From Ancylobacter sp. WKF20 (GTDB taxonomy: Bacteria > Pseudomonadota > Alphaproteobacteria > Rhizobiales > Xanthobacteraceae): a stretch of DNA of 64,000 nucleotides. Below are positions 1 to 8,648 of the stretch, in pieces (the first letter of the stretch is position 1; each line of letters starts with the position of its first letter). The stretch is from contig NZ_CP121679.1 of assembly GCF_029760895.1 (NCBI RefSeq), forward strand, positions 620,001 through 684,000. The letters run 5' to 3'. Below the pieces are notes generated by a model that did no database searches, had not been told where the DNA came from, and saw only the letters and a list, made by a program, of their open reading frames with translations. The position numbers were made by a program, and so were the translations under genes.

Positions 1-351
1 CGCGACATTGCCGCCAGCGCGGCGGCGGCGCTGACCAGCACAGACTTTGACGGCAAGGCGTTCAACCTCACCGGCCCGGCGGCGCTGGGCTATGGCGAGG
101 CGGCGGCGATCCTCAGCGCGGTTCTCGGCAAGCCGGTCGCCTATCAGGCGGTGGACGATGCCACCTTCATCGGCATCCTCACCGGGGCGGGCGTGGCGCA
201 GGACTATGCCACCTTCCTCGCCTCGATCTTCTACCCGGTGCGCGAAGGCTGGACCGCGCTGGTGACCGATGATGTGGCCACCCTTACCGGCGTCGCCCCG
301 CGCAGCGTCGCGCAATGGGCCGACGACAACGCCGCCGCGCTGCGCGCCTGA
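1..351 (+). CDS. NAD(P)H-binding (NmrA/SDR-like) protein, C-terminal part
   Basis: The 5' end lies outside the window; 116 codons remain before a TGA. The visible part contains FNLTGPAAL, then a helix with AAAILSAVLGKPVAYQ, and near the end DDVATLTGVAPRSVAQWA. This is the usual C-terminal half of NmrA-type atypical short-chain dehydrogenases, where 'LTGPxAL..xEVAxILSxVLGKPV' follows the Rossmann core. Such proteins bind NAD(P)H and act as quinone or redox-sensing reductases, but the cofactor-binding residues are not in view, so substrate and activity cannot be judged. It converges on rne, and a shared hairpin terminator lies between them. The family call is by recognition of the C-terminal pattern only. 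Confidence 0.7.
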   Translation, partial: RDIAASAAAALTSTDFDGKAFNLTGPAALGYGEAAAILSAVLGKPVAYQAVDDATFIGILTGAGVAQDYATFLASIFYPVREGWTALVTDDVATLTGVAPRSVAQWADDNAAALRA

Positions 352-386
352 GCGCGCTGCGCCCGGAGGCTTCAACCCTGAAACGA

Positions 387-412
387 AAAACGGCGCCGTG
401 AGGCGCCGTTTT
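387..412. terminator. Bidirectional rho-independent terminator
   Basis: An 11-bp perfect stem (387-397 with 402-412, GC core ggcgcc) closes a 4-nt loop and ends in A/T on both sides. It sits between two convergent genes, the NmrA-like gene and rne, and can serve both. Confidence 0.8.
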
Positions 413-439
413 GCTTGGTGCGACGGGGAGCCGTCAGGC

Positions 440-3205
440 TCACTCGCCGAAGATCTTGCGCTGCCACCAGCCGGTGCGGCGCGGACGGTCCGGCTCAGGG
501 GCGGCGGGAGCTGTCTCGACCGGCGCGGTCTCGGCCGGGGCCGTCTCAACGGCGGCCTCGCTGGAGGCCTCCACCGACGCGATTTCCGGGGCGGGCGCGT
601 CCGTGGCCGCCTCGGTGGCGGGCGTCTCCGGCGTCACCGCCACGCTTTCCTCGGTCACGACGACCGGGGCGGGTTCGCGTACAGTCGAGCGGCGACGGCG
701 CGGCTTGGCTTCGGTTGCCTTGACCGGCGCGGCCTCGACGGGAGTCTCGGCCGCTGCTTCCGAAGTTGCCTCGGCAGCAGCCTCGGTCGTCGCCTCGACC
801 GCCGTGCTCTCGGCCGCAGCGTCCGCCTCGGTCTTGGCACCACGGGTGCGACGACCACCACGACGACCGCGACGCGGCTTGGCGTCCTCGGCAGCCGGCT
901 CCTCGGCCGCAACCTCGTCGCTGGCGACGGGCGCCGCCTCAGTGGTCTCGGCCTGGACATCGCTGGCAACCGGCGCGTCAGTCGCAAACTCGGCGACCGT
1001 CTCGATCACGGCGGTCTCGGTCGCCTCGGTCACGTTGTCCGTGCCCGACTCGCCCTCGTCGCCATTATCGTCGCCATCGTCCTCGAACTCGGCGCCGGCC
1101 GTCTCCTGCCCGCCATTCTCGCTGGAGCGATGACCGTTCTCGCCATTCTGGCCGCCACGCCGACGACGCCGACGACGACGGCGACGCTTGTTGCCCTCGG
1201 CCGTGGCGGCATCGCCATTGGCTTCGGCCGTCGCAGCGGCAGGACGGGGTTCGCGGGGCTCGCGCGCCTCGCGGGGCTCCTGAACAGCGGTCTCTTCCTC
1301 GTCCTCGGGCTCATCGACGGCATCCAGCTCGATGTCTTCGGGTTCGGGGATGATTTCCGCCGGGCGGGGCAGGGGAATCGGGTTCGGCACCGCCTCGCCC
1401 TTGTCGATGGCGAAGGGCGTGAGGCCGGTCAGCGTCGGGTCGGCGCTGATGGTGATGGAGACGCCGAAGCGCGCTTCCAGCTCATGCAGATGCCCGCGCT
1501 TGTGGTTGAGCACATAGAGCGCGTTCTCCGTCCGGGTGCGGACGATGAGGTTATGGGTGTTGGAGCGCTGGAGAATGTCCTCCGCGGCGCGCAGAAGCTG
1601 CAGCGCGACCGAGGGCGAGGAGCGCACATGGCCGGTGCCGCCGCAATGCGGGCAGACCTCGGTGGAGCTTTCCAGCACGCCGGTGCGGATGCGCTGGCGG
1701 CTCATCTCCATCAGGCCGAAATGCGAGATGCGGCCAAGCTGGATGCGCGCGCGGTCGTTCTTCAGGCAGTCCTTGAGCTTGCGCTCGACCGCCCGGTTGT
1801 TGCGCTTCTCGTCCATGTCGATGAAGTCGATCACGACGAGACCGGCAAGGTCGCGCAGGCGCAGCTGGCGGGCCACCTCTTCGGCGGCTTCAAGGTTGGT
1901 CTTGAGCGCCGTGTCCTCGATATTGTGCTCGCGTGTCGAGCGCCCCGAGTTCACGTCGATCGAGACCAGCGCCTCGGTCGGATTGATGACGAGATAGCCG
2001 CCGGACTTGAGCTGGACCTGCGGCAGGAACATCGCGTCGAGCTGGCTCTCCACCCCGAAGCGGGTGAAGATCGGCTGCAACTCCTTGTAGGGCTTCACGT
2101 TCTTCGCATGGCTCGGCATGAGCATGCGCATGAAGTCCTTGGCCTCGCGATAGCCCTCGTCGCCGGAGACCAGAACCTCGTCGATGTCCTTGTTGTAGAG
2201 GTCGCGGATCGAGCGCTTGATCAGCGAGCCTTCCTCATAGACCAGCGAGGGGGCGGTCGAGCCGAGGGTCAGCTCGCGCACATTCTCCCACAGGCGCAGG
2301 AGATACTCGAAGTCGCGCTTGATCTCGGTCTTGGTGCGGTTCGCGCCGGCGGTGCGCAGGATGACGCCCATCCCCTCCGGCACGTCGAGATCGGAGGCGA
2401 CTTCCTTGAGGCGCTTGCGGTCGTCAGCCGAGGTGATCTTGCGCGAAATGCCGCCGCCACGGGCGGTGTTCGGCATCAGCACCGAATAGCGGCCGGCGAG
2501 CGACAGATAGGTGGTGAGCGCCGCGCCCTTGTTGCCGCGCTCTTCCTTGACGACCTGCACCAGCATGATCTGCCGGCGCTTGATGACTTCCTGGATCTTG
2601 TACTGGCGGGCCCGCACGCGCGGCGCGCCGCGCTCGGGAACTTCCTCCAGCGCGTCGTCGGAACCGACCTGCTCGACGACTTCTTCCTCGCCGGCGATTT
2701 CCTCGACCTCGCCGCCGCCTTCGTCATCGGACGAGGCCTGCGCGGAGGGGCGACGGCGGTTGCGGCCGCGCGGCTTTTCCTCGGCGGCGTCCTCGCTGTC
2801 GTCGGAAGCGGCTTCGGAGACGGTCTCGTCGCCGCTCGCATCCTTGGCGGCGCCACGGCCACGGCGGACGCGGCCCTTCGGCTTGTCCTCGTTCTCGGCC
2901 TCGGCTTCCTTGCGCTGCTGGCGCTCTTCCTCGTCGAGCAGGGCCTGCCGGTCGGCGACCGGGATCTGGTAATAATCGGGATGGATCTCGCTGAAGGCGA
3001 GGAAGCCATGCCGGTTGCCGCCATACTCGATGAAGGCGGCCTGCAGGGAAGGTTCTACCCGCGTTACCTTGGCGAGGTAGATGTTGCCGCGCAGCGGCTT
3101 GCGGTTGGCGGCCTCGAAGTCGAATTCCTCGACTCGATTGCCGCGCACCACCACAACCCGGGTCTCCTCCGGGTGGGTGGCGTCGATGAGCATCTTGTTG
3201 GCCAT
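440..3205 (-). CDS. rne: Ribonuclease E
   Basis: Endoribonuclease that cleaves AU-rich single-stranded RNA and organises the RNA degradosome in mRNA decay and rRNA/tRNA processing. With the start at 3205 (MANKMLIDATH) it is 921 residues. The split S1 domain begins near residue 35 and carries an insert of over 100 residues rich in Glu, Arg and Ala. Catalytic Asp417 (VSIDVNSG) and Asp460 (VVIDFIDMD) are 43 apart, as in E. coli D303/D346. The Zn-link is CPHCGGTG (Cys518, Cys521), 58 after Asp460 as in E. coli. The C-terminal half is low complexity with a run of about ten Arg, long Ala/Glu/Thr/Val stretches, and a terminal GWWQRKIFG motif. The reading frame stays open 155 codons upstream, but that part has no family similarity. 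The leader is long, which fits known autoregulation through the rne 5' UTR, but I cannot place a promoter. Confidence 0.97.
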   Translation of the reverse strand: MANKMLIDATHPEETRVVVVRGNRVEEFDFEAANRKPLRGNIYLAKVTRVEPSLQAAFIEYGGNRHGFLAFSEIHPDYYQIPVADRQALLDEEERQQRKEAEAENEDKPKGRVRRGRGAAKDASGDETVSEAASDDSEDAAEEKPRGRNRRRPSAQASSDDEGGGEVEEIAGEEEVVEQVGSDDALEEVPERGAPRVRARQYKIQEVIKRRQIMLVQVVKEERGNKGAALTTYLSLAGRYSVLMPNTARGGGISRKITSADDRKRLKEVASDLDVPEGMGVILRTAGANRTKTEIKRDFEYLLRLWENVRELTLGSTAPSLVYEEGSLIKRSIRDLYNKDIDEVLVSGDEGYREAKDFMRMLMPSHAKNVKPYKELQPIFTRFGVESQLDAMFLPQVQLKSGGYLVINPTEALVSIDVNSGRSTREHNIEDTALKTNLEAAEEVARQLRLRDLAGLVVIDFIDMDEKRNNRAVERKLKDCLKNDRARIQLGRISHFGLMEMSRQRIRTGVLESSTEVCPHCGGTGHVRSSPSVALQLLRAAEDILQRSNTHNLIVRTRTENALYVLNHKRGHLHELEARFGVSITISADPTLTGLTPFAIDKGEAVPNPIPLPRPAEIIPEPEDIELDAVDEPEDEEETAVQEPREAREPREPRPAAATAEANGDAATAEGNKRRRRRRRRRRGGQNGENGHRSSENGGQETAGAEFEDDGDDNGDEGESGTDNVTEATETAVIETVAEFATDAPVASDVQAETTEAAPVASDEVAAEEPAAEDAKPRRGRRGGRRTRGAKTEADAAAESTAVEATTEAAAEATSEAAAETPVEAAPVKATEAKPRRRRSTVREPAPVVVTEESVAVTPETPATEAATDAPAPEIASVEASSEAAVETAPAETAPVETAPAAPEPDRPRRTGWWQRKIFGE

Positions 3206-3973
3206 TGAACTCTCATATGCGGCAACGGCGGCGTCGACGTCCGCTGGGACGCCGGACGGCGGAAGCCGTGCCAGTAAGGACGGACCGAAAACAGGTCGCT
3301 GAACAGGAAGGAATAAGGAAATGACGCCGCAATCACGCGGCGCGGACGGCGAAGGCGCAACGCGGCCCGGCGGACATGGCTGCGGTGCAGAAGCCCGCCT
3401 GCCATCTGGTCCGCACTTGCCGGCTGACGCGTCATCGTGTGCTGCCGTCCATTCCTCGACCGAACAGGGCAAGCCGCGATCGGGAGCGATCCGGCTCAAG
3501 GCACATGGCGGCGGTGTCCGGGGGACAGCGCGCGACGAATGAGCGCGACCGTCCGGCGGCCGGGGCCCGGAAACAACGTCGGCGACAGCGGTACCCGGCG
3601 CGCGGAACGTGTTCCGCTGTTCTCGGCCACGCGCCCGCGAAGGGGCCCAATCATGACCGTCGACGGGCAACCCGGATCAGGGACGCCCCGCGCCGTCGGA
3701 CCGCGTAAGCCGGACGTCCAGCGAGCGACCCGGAATGCGAACCATATGCATGCTCTTAATAGCGGCATGCGTGCCGATTTGGCAAGGATCGTGTCCCAAT
3801 CGAGTCCGGGCCGCGTCGTCGCCGGCGTGGCCAGCGCGCCACGTCGCGCATCTGTCAGCGCCGCGCCAGCAAGGAAGGGTTAACCAGCCGTTCCTATTTC
3901 GGGTAGAAACCCCTGGGAGAGGCGCCCGCTCGCCATATCCCTCACATGATCCTGCCGGAGGCTTCCAGACACG
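3206..3973. other. 768-bp divergent intergenic region, rne/amiC
   Basis: No convincing gene is seen here. Several frames are open on both strands, but they lack family similarity and overlap one another, as expected in G+C-rich DNA. The region must hold the divergent promoters of rne and of the amidase-PBP pair, and probably a long rne leader. I could not assign a -35/-10 pair with confidence. The stretch around 3735-3765 is locally less G+C-rich. Confidence 0.5.
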
Positions 3974-5293
3974 ATGAACTGGCGCAAGGCGATGTTCGGG
4001 CTTGGATTGTCGGCGGCGCTGCTGGGCGCCGGCGTCGCCTTGCCCGTGGCCGCGCAGGCGCCTGCCGCGAGCGCTGCCGCAAGTCCGGCGGCCAGCACCG
4101 AGCCGGCGGTCGCCACCGATGCGCGCCTTGCCGGCGATGGCGAGCGCACGCGCCTCGTCATCGACCTCTCGCGCGCCGTGCCGCTTGGTGCCTTCACCCT
4201 GGCGGACCCTTACCGCGTGGTGGTCGACGTGCCCGGCGTGGTCTTCGCCCTGCCGGCGAGCGCGGGGCAGGAGGGGCGCGGACTGGTGAGCGCCTATCGC
4301 TTCGGCCTGTTCGCCCCCGGCAAGGCCCGCATCGTCATGGATGTTGCCGCGCCCGTCACTATCGACAAGGCCTTCGTGCTGGAGCCGATGGACGGCCAGC
4401 CCGCGCGCCTCGTCATCGACCTCGTGAAGACCGATCGGGCGAGCTTCCTCAAGACCGTCGCCGCGCCGGTGCGTCAGTCGGACCAGGCGCAGGTGCCCCC
4501 GGCCGAGGCGGCCGACGCTGGCGACCGGCGCCCGGTCATCGTGATCGACCCCGGCCATGGCGGCATCGATTCCGGTGCGGTGAATGCGGCGCGCGGTGTC
4601 ACCGAAAAGGATCTCGTGCTTGCCATCGCCCAGCAGCTCAAGGCGAAGCTGGAGCGTTCCGGCAAGTATCGTCCGTTGCTGACGCGCGACAGCGACACCT
4701 ATGTCGCGCTCGGCCAGCGGGTGCGCTTTGCCCGCGAGAACAATGCGCGGCTGTTCATCTCGCTCCACGCCGATTCGCTCTCGGCGCGCGATGGTGATGC
4801 GCGCGGGGCGACCATCTACACGCTCTCCGACCGCGCTTCCGACGCCGAGGCGCAGCGCCTCGCCGATTCGGAGAACAAGGCGGACATGATCGCCGGTCTC
4901 GACCTCTCCGAGGAGCCGGCCGACGTTGCCGGCATCCTGTTCGACCTCGCGCAGCGGGAAACGCGGAACTTTTCCGCCCATTTCGCGCGCACGCTGGTCG
5001 GCAGCGTCCAGGAGAGCGCGCGGATGCACAAGGCGCCGCTCAAATCGGCGGGTTTCAAGGTGTTGAAGGCGCCCGACGTGCCGTCCGTGCTGTTCGAGCT
5101 GGGCTATCTTTCCAGCACGCGCGATCTGGAGCTCATGACATCGGCGGACTGGCAGTCTAGTGTCACCGATGCCATGGTGAGCGCAATCAACGCCTATTTC
5201 ACGGCTCAGAAGCCATCCGACGGCCCGGCCATGGCGCTGCCGGCCAGCATGGGGCGCCCCCCGGGTGACCCAACGGCCGGCGCCACGCCCTGA
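3974..5293 (+). CDS. amiC: N-acetylmuramoyl-L-alanine amidase (AMIN + Amidase_3)
   Basis: Periplasmic Zn amidase that cuts the bond between N-acetylmuramic acid and L-alanine in peptidoglycan, mainly at daughter-cell separation. It has 439 residues, with a signal peptide at about 1-27 (hydrophobic core, AxA-type site at PVAAQ). An AMIN targeting domain spans about 45-150, and an Amidase_3 catalytic domain about 178-410. Zn ligands and catalytic residues are visible: His195 (DPGHGG), Glu211 (VTEKD), His265 (SLHADS) and catalytic Glu375 (FELGYLS). It lies 114 bp upstream of the PBP1a gene on the same strand, a common pairing in alphaproteobacteria that joins a hydrolase with a synthase of the wall. 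It could be called amiA, amiB or amiC; the AMIN domain favours AmiC. Confidence 0.93.
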   Translation: MNWRKAMFGLGLSAALLGAGVALPVAAQAPAASAAASPAASTEPAVATDARLAGDGERTRLVIDLSRAVPLGAFTLADPYRVVVDVPGVVFALPASAGQEGRGLVSAYRFGLFAPGKARIVMDVAAPVTIDKAFVLEPMDGQPARLVIDLVKTDRASFLKTVAAPVRQSDQAQVPPAEAADAGDRRPVIVIDPGHGGIDSGAVNAARGVTEKDLVLAIAQQLKAKLERSGKYRPLLTRDSDTYVALGQRVRFARENNARLFISLHADSLSARDGDARGATIYTLSDRASDAEAQRLADSENKADMIAGLDLSEEPADVAGILFDLAQRETRNFSAHFARTLVGSVQESARMHKAPLKSAGFKVLKAPDVPSVLFELGYLSSTRDLELMTSADWQSSVTDAMVSAINAYFTAQKPSDGPAMALPASMGRPPGDPTAGATP

Positions 5294-5407
5294 ACGGTCG
5301 CGATACGGCCATAGTTGCCCCCCACAGGGGGCGCGGGCGACGTCACATCATTGGACTCGGATCGCGCGTTGCGCGGGCGATGTCCCAGCTTTAGAGGGCA
5401 CGGCCGC

Positions 5408-7846
5408 ATGCGGCTGCTTCTGCGGTTCTTGGGCTTTCTGTTCGCCCTGGGCACTATCCTGTTCGTGGTCGGCGGCGCCGTCGCGGGGTACTTCGTCTGG
5501 AAGTTCTCGCAGGATCTGCCGGACTACTCGCAGCTGCAGAACTATGAGCCGCCGGTGATGACCCGCGTCCACGCGGGCGATGGCTCGCTGGTCGCGGAAT
5601 ACGCCAAGGAGCGGCGCCTCTATCTGCCGATCCAGAACATTCCCAAGCTCGTGCTCGACGCCTTCATCTCGGCCGAGGACAAGAATTTCTATTCCCATGG
5701 CGGCATCGACGTGACCGGCATCGGCCGCGCCGCCTATGCCTTCGTGCAGAATTACGGCTCCGGCCGCCGCCCGCAGGGCGCCTCGACCATCACCCAGCAG
5801 GTCGCCAAGAACTTCCTCCTGACCAATGAGGTGTCGTTCGACCGCAAGATCAAGGAAGCGCTGCTGGCGCTACGCATCGAGCGGACCTACTCGAAGGACA
5901 AGATCCTCGAGCTGTACCTGAACGAGATCTATCTCGGCATCGGCTCCTACGGCGTCGCCGCCGCCTCGCTGCTCTATTTCGACAAGTCGGTCTCGGAGCT
6001 CACCATCGCCGAGGCGGCCTATCTCGCCGCGCTGCCCAAGGGCCCGAACAACTACCACCCGTTCCGCCGCCACGAGGCCGCGGTCGAGCGCCGGAACTGG
6101 GTGATCGATCGCATGGCCGAGAACGGCTACATCACCGAGCAGCAGGCGACCGAGGCCAAGGCGACCGACCTCTCCGTCGTCGTGCGCCCGACCGGCGCGC
6201 ATATCTTCTCCGCCGAGTATTTCGCCGAGGAAGTGCGCCGCGAGATCTTCGAGCGCTATGGCGAGGACAAGCTCTATGGCGGCGGCCTCTCGGTCCGCAC
6301 CACGCTGAACCCCAAGCTGCAGCAGATCGCCAAGGAGTCGCTGCTCGCCGGCCTCACCCGCTATGACGAACAGCGCGGCTGGCACGGGGTCGTCACCCGT
6401 ATCGATACGTCCGGCGACTGGGGCGCCCGGCTCGCCGATGTGCGCACCTTCACCGACATTCCCTGGCGCCTCGCTGTGGTGCTCGAATCGGACGCGCAGG
6501 GCGCGCGCATCGGCCTCCAGCCGCAGCGCGACCGCTCGGGCGTGCTCACCTCGCAGCGCGATGTCGGGCTGGTCACCGGCGATGGCGCGAAATGGGCGGT
6601 GCGCGGCGCCAAGGGCGGCGTCGCCAGCATCCTGAAGCCGGGCGACGTCGTCTATGTCGAGCAGGTGCAGGGCAAGCCCGACCAGTGGCGCCTGCGCCAG
6701 CAGCCACGCATCGAGGGCGCGCTCATCGCCATGGACCCGTGGACCGGGCGCGTGCTCGCCATGGTCGGCGGCTTCTCCTTCGACGAGAGCCAGTTCAACC
6801 GCGCCACCCAGGCCCAGCGCCAGCCGGGCTCGTCCTTCAAGCCCTTCGTCTACGCGGCCGCCATCGACAATGGCTACACACCGTCGAGCATCGTTCTCGA
6901 CGCGCCGTTCGAGCTCAACCAGGCCGGGCAGGCGACGTGGCGGCCGGAAAACTACTCCGGCAAGTTCTACGGCCCGCAGACGCTGCGATTCGGCCTCGAG
7001 CAGTCGCGCAACGTGATGACCGTGCGCCTGGCCAACGATATCGGCATGCCGGTCATTGTCGACTACGCCAAGCGTTTCGGCATCGTCGATAATCTCCTGC
7101 CGGTGCTCTCCATGTCGCTGGGCGCGGGCGAGACCACAACCATGCGCATGGCCGGCGGCTACTCGATTTTCGCTAATGGCGGCAAGCGGGTGAAGCCGAC
7201 GCTGATCGACCGCATCCAGGACCGTTACGGCAAGACCATCTACAAGCATGACGAGCGCGAATGCCGGGGCTGCGACGCCGCCCAGTGGCAGGACCAGCCC
7301 GAGCCGACGCTGATCGACCGGCGCGAGCAGGTGCTCGACCCGATGACCGCCTATCAGATGGTCGGGATGATGGAAGGCGTGGTGCAGCGTGGCACCGGCA
7401 CGGCGCTGAAGGCGATCGGCAAGCCGGTGGCCGGCAAGAGCGGCACCACCAATGAAGAAAAGGACGCCTGGTTCGTCGGCTTCACCCCGGACATGGTCGT
7501 GGCAGTCTATCTCGGCTTCGATACGCCCAAGCCGATGGGCAAGGGATCGACCGGCGGCCTGCTCGCCGCGCCTGTGGTGCGTGATTTCATGCAGGTGGCG
7601 CTTGCCGACCGCCCGGCCGTGCCGTTCCGCGTGCCGCCGGGCATGAAGCTGATCCGGATCAACCCGAAGACCGGCCTGCGTGCCGGGCCGGGCGAGAATT
7701 CGATCCTCGAAGCGTTCAAGCCGGGCACGGCGCCGCCGGACAGCTACTCGGTCATCGGCGCCACCGATGCCTCCGGCAATCCGATCGGCGTCTCGCCCGA
7801 GGCCGACCGCGCGATCGGCGGCAGCGGCACCGGCGGCCTTTACTGA
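5408..7846 (+). CDS. mrcA: Penicillin-binding protein 1A (class A, bifunctional)
   Basis: Inner-membrane peptidoglycan synthase that polymerises lipid II and crosslinks the stem peptides. From the ATG at 5408 it is 812 residues. There is one N-terminal membrane anchor at about 5-30. The GT51 glycosyltransferase domain has catalytic Glu90 (EDKNFYSHGG) and the STITQQ and ELYLNEIYLG motifs. An OB-like insert follows, then the transpeptidase domain with Ser475-Lys478 (SSFK), SRN at the second motif, and Lys677 (KSGTT) at the third. The frame extends 31 codons upstream, but that part runs through the intergenic region and would put charged residues before the anchor, so the membrane-segment start is preferred. 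It ends only 18 bp from the convergent glutathione transferase gene with no clear terminator between them. Confidence 0.95.
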   Translation: MRLLLRFLGFLFALGTILFVVGGAVAGYFVWKFSQDLPDYSQLQNYEPPVMTRVHAGDGSLVAEYAKERRLYLPIQNIPKLVLDAFISAEDKNFYSHGGIDVTGIGRAAYAFVQNYGSGRRPQGASTITQQVAKNFLLTNEVSFDRKIKEALLALRIERTYSKDKILELYLNEIYLGIGSYGVAAASLLYFDKSVSELTIAEAAYLAALPKGPNNYHPFRRHEAAVERRNWVIDRMAENGYITEQQATEAKATDLSVVVRPTGAHIFSAEYFAEEVRREIFERYGEDKLYGGGLSVRTTLNPKLQQIAKESLLAGLTRYDEQRGWHGVVTRIDTSGDWGARLADVRTFTDIPWRLAVVLESDAQGARIGLQPQRDRSGVLTSQRDVGLVTGDGAKWAVRGAKGGVASILKPGDVVYVEQVQGKPDQWRLRQQPRIEGALIAMDPWTGRVLAMVGGFSFDESQFNRATQAQRQPGSSFKPFVYAAAIDNGYTPSSIVLDAPFELNQAGQATWRPENYSGKFYGPQTLRFGLEQSRNVMTVRLANDIGMPVIVDYAKRFGIVDNLLPVLSMSLGAGETTTMRMAGGYSIFANGGKRVKPTLIDRIQDRYGKTIYKHDERECRGCDAAQWQDQPEPTLIDRREQVLDPMTAYQMVGMMEGVVQRGTGTALKAIGKPVAGKSGTTNEEKDAWFVGFTPDMVVAVYLGFDTPKPMGKGSTGGLLAAPVVRDFMQVALADRPAVPFRVPPGMKLIRINPKTGLRAGPGENSILEAFKPGTAPPDSYSVIGATDASGNPIGVSPEADRAIGGSGTGGLY

Positions 7847-7864
7847 GCCGCCGCGCCGTCCCCC

Positions 7865-8482
7865 TCAGACGCTGTGCGGGTAGTCCGTGAAGGCGGGCAG
7901 GGCCTCGGCCCGCGCCGAGAGCGCGACGATCGCGGGATACGCGCCTTCCGGCAGATGGTCCGGCACGTTGTGGCGGATGAAGGTCCAGGCGACGGCGGCG
8001 GTGACGTCCGGCTGCATCGGGCGCTCGCCGAACAGCCAGCCTTCCGTTCCCGCCAGTTCCGCGTCGAGCAGGCGCAAAGCGGCCCCGAGCTGGCCGGCGA
8101 CGCGATCGAGCCAGGGCTGGTGTAGCTTCTCCGCCGGGCGCAGATTGTGCTCATAAACGATCTGCACCGCCTTCTCGCAGGCGGCGAGGGCGAGGCCGAC
8201 AATCCGTTGGCCGCGGGCATGCGCCGCGATGTCGCTCGGCTCCAGCGAGTGGGCGGGATCCGCCAGCCGCTCGGCATGGTCGAGGATCAGCGTCGAATCC
8301 ATCAGCACGATGCCGCTATCCGTCACCAGCGTTGGCGCCTTCACCACCGGGTTGATGGTGGCGAAGTGGTCGAAATGGCGGAACACCGACACCGCCTCAT
8401 GCGTGAAGGGCAGCTCCATCAGCCGCAGGGATACCGCCGTGCGGCGGACATAAGGCGAATCCAGCATGCCGATGAGGTGCAT
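7865..8482 (-). CDS. Glutathione S-transferase family protein
   Basis: It has 205 residues from the ATG at 8482 (MHLIGMLDSPYVRRTAV), the usual length for cytosolic GSTs. The N-terminal thioredoxin-like domain (about 1-80) carries the DSPYVRR active-site loop and the VVKAPTLVTDSG turn with the conserved cis-Pro, followed by LMDSTLILDH in place of the more usual ES.xI. The helical C-terminal domain follows. Members conjugate or bind glutathione in detoxification and stress, or act as dehalogenases and isomerases; substrate cannot be read from sequence. An upstream in-frame ATG at 8569 would add 29 residues unlike the family and is rejected. The gene is divergent from prfB. Confidence 0.87.
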   Translation of the reverse strand: MHLIGMLDSPYVRRTAVSLRLMELPFTHEAVSVFRHFDHFATINPVVKAPTLVTDSGIVLMDSTLILDHAERLADPAHSLEPSDIAAHARGQRIVGLALAACEKAVQIVYEHNLRPAEKLHQPWLDRVAGQLGAALRLLDAELAGTEGWLFGERPMQPDVTAAVAWTFIRHNVPDHLPEGAYPAIVALSARAEALPAFTDYPHSV

Positions 8483-8648
8483 AGGCGTGTTCCTGAGCGT
8501 AGCAAGGTAGGGGCGCCAGCCTAGAGCGCGCCTGCCGCGATGCAAGCATCCCCACGCTGTGATGGCCAAACCGGGCGGAGCCGTTTACAGCCTGCACCAA
8601 CCTTTCTATTTTCCGCCGCCTTTCACGTCCTTTCGAGAGTGTCCGATC

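Noticed and set aside
269..3208. 979-codon open frame on the plus strand opposite rne
   Set aside because: It is the antisense of RNase E; composition is low complexity Arg/Gly/Leu, with no family motifs. Long antisense frames are expected in G+C-rich DNA.
3437..3883. Possible small genes in the rne/amiC gap (3437-3883 plus, 3496-3768 minus)
   Set aside because: They overlap one another, have Arg/Pro-rich composition, no ribosome-binding site and no family pattern.
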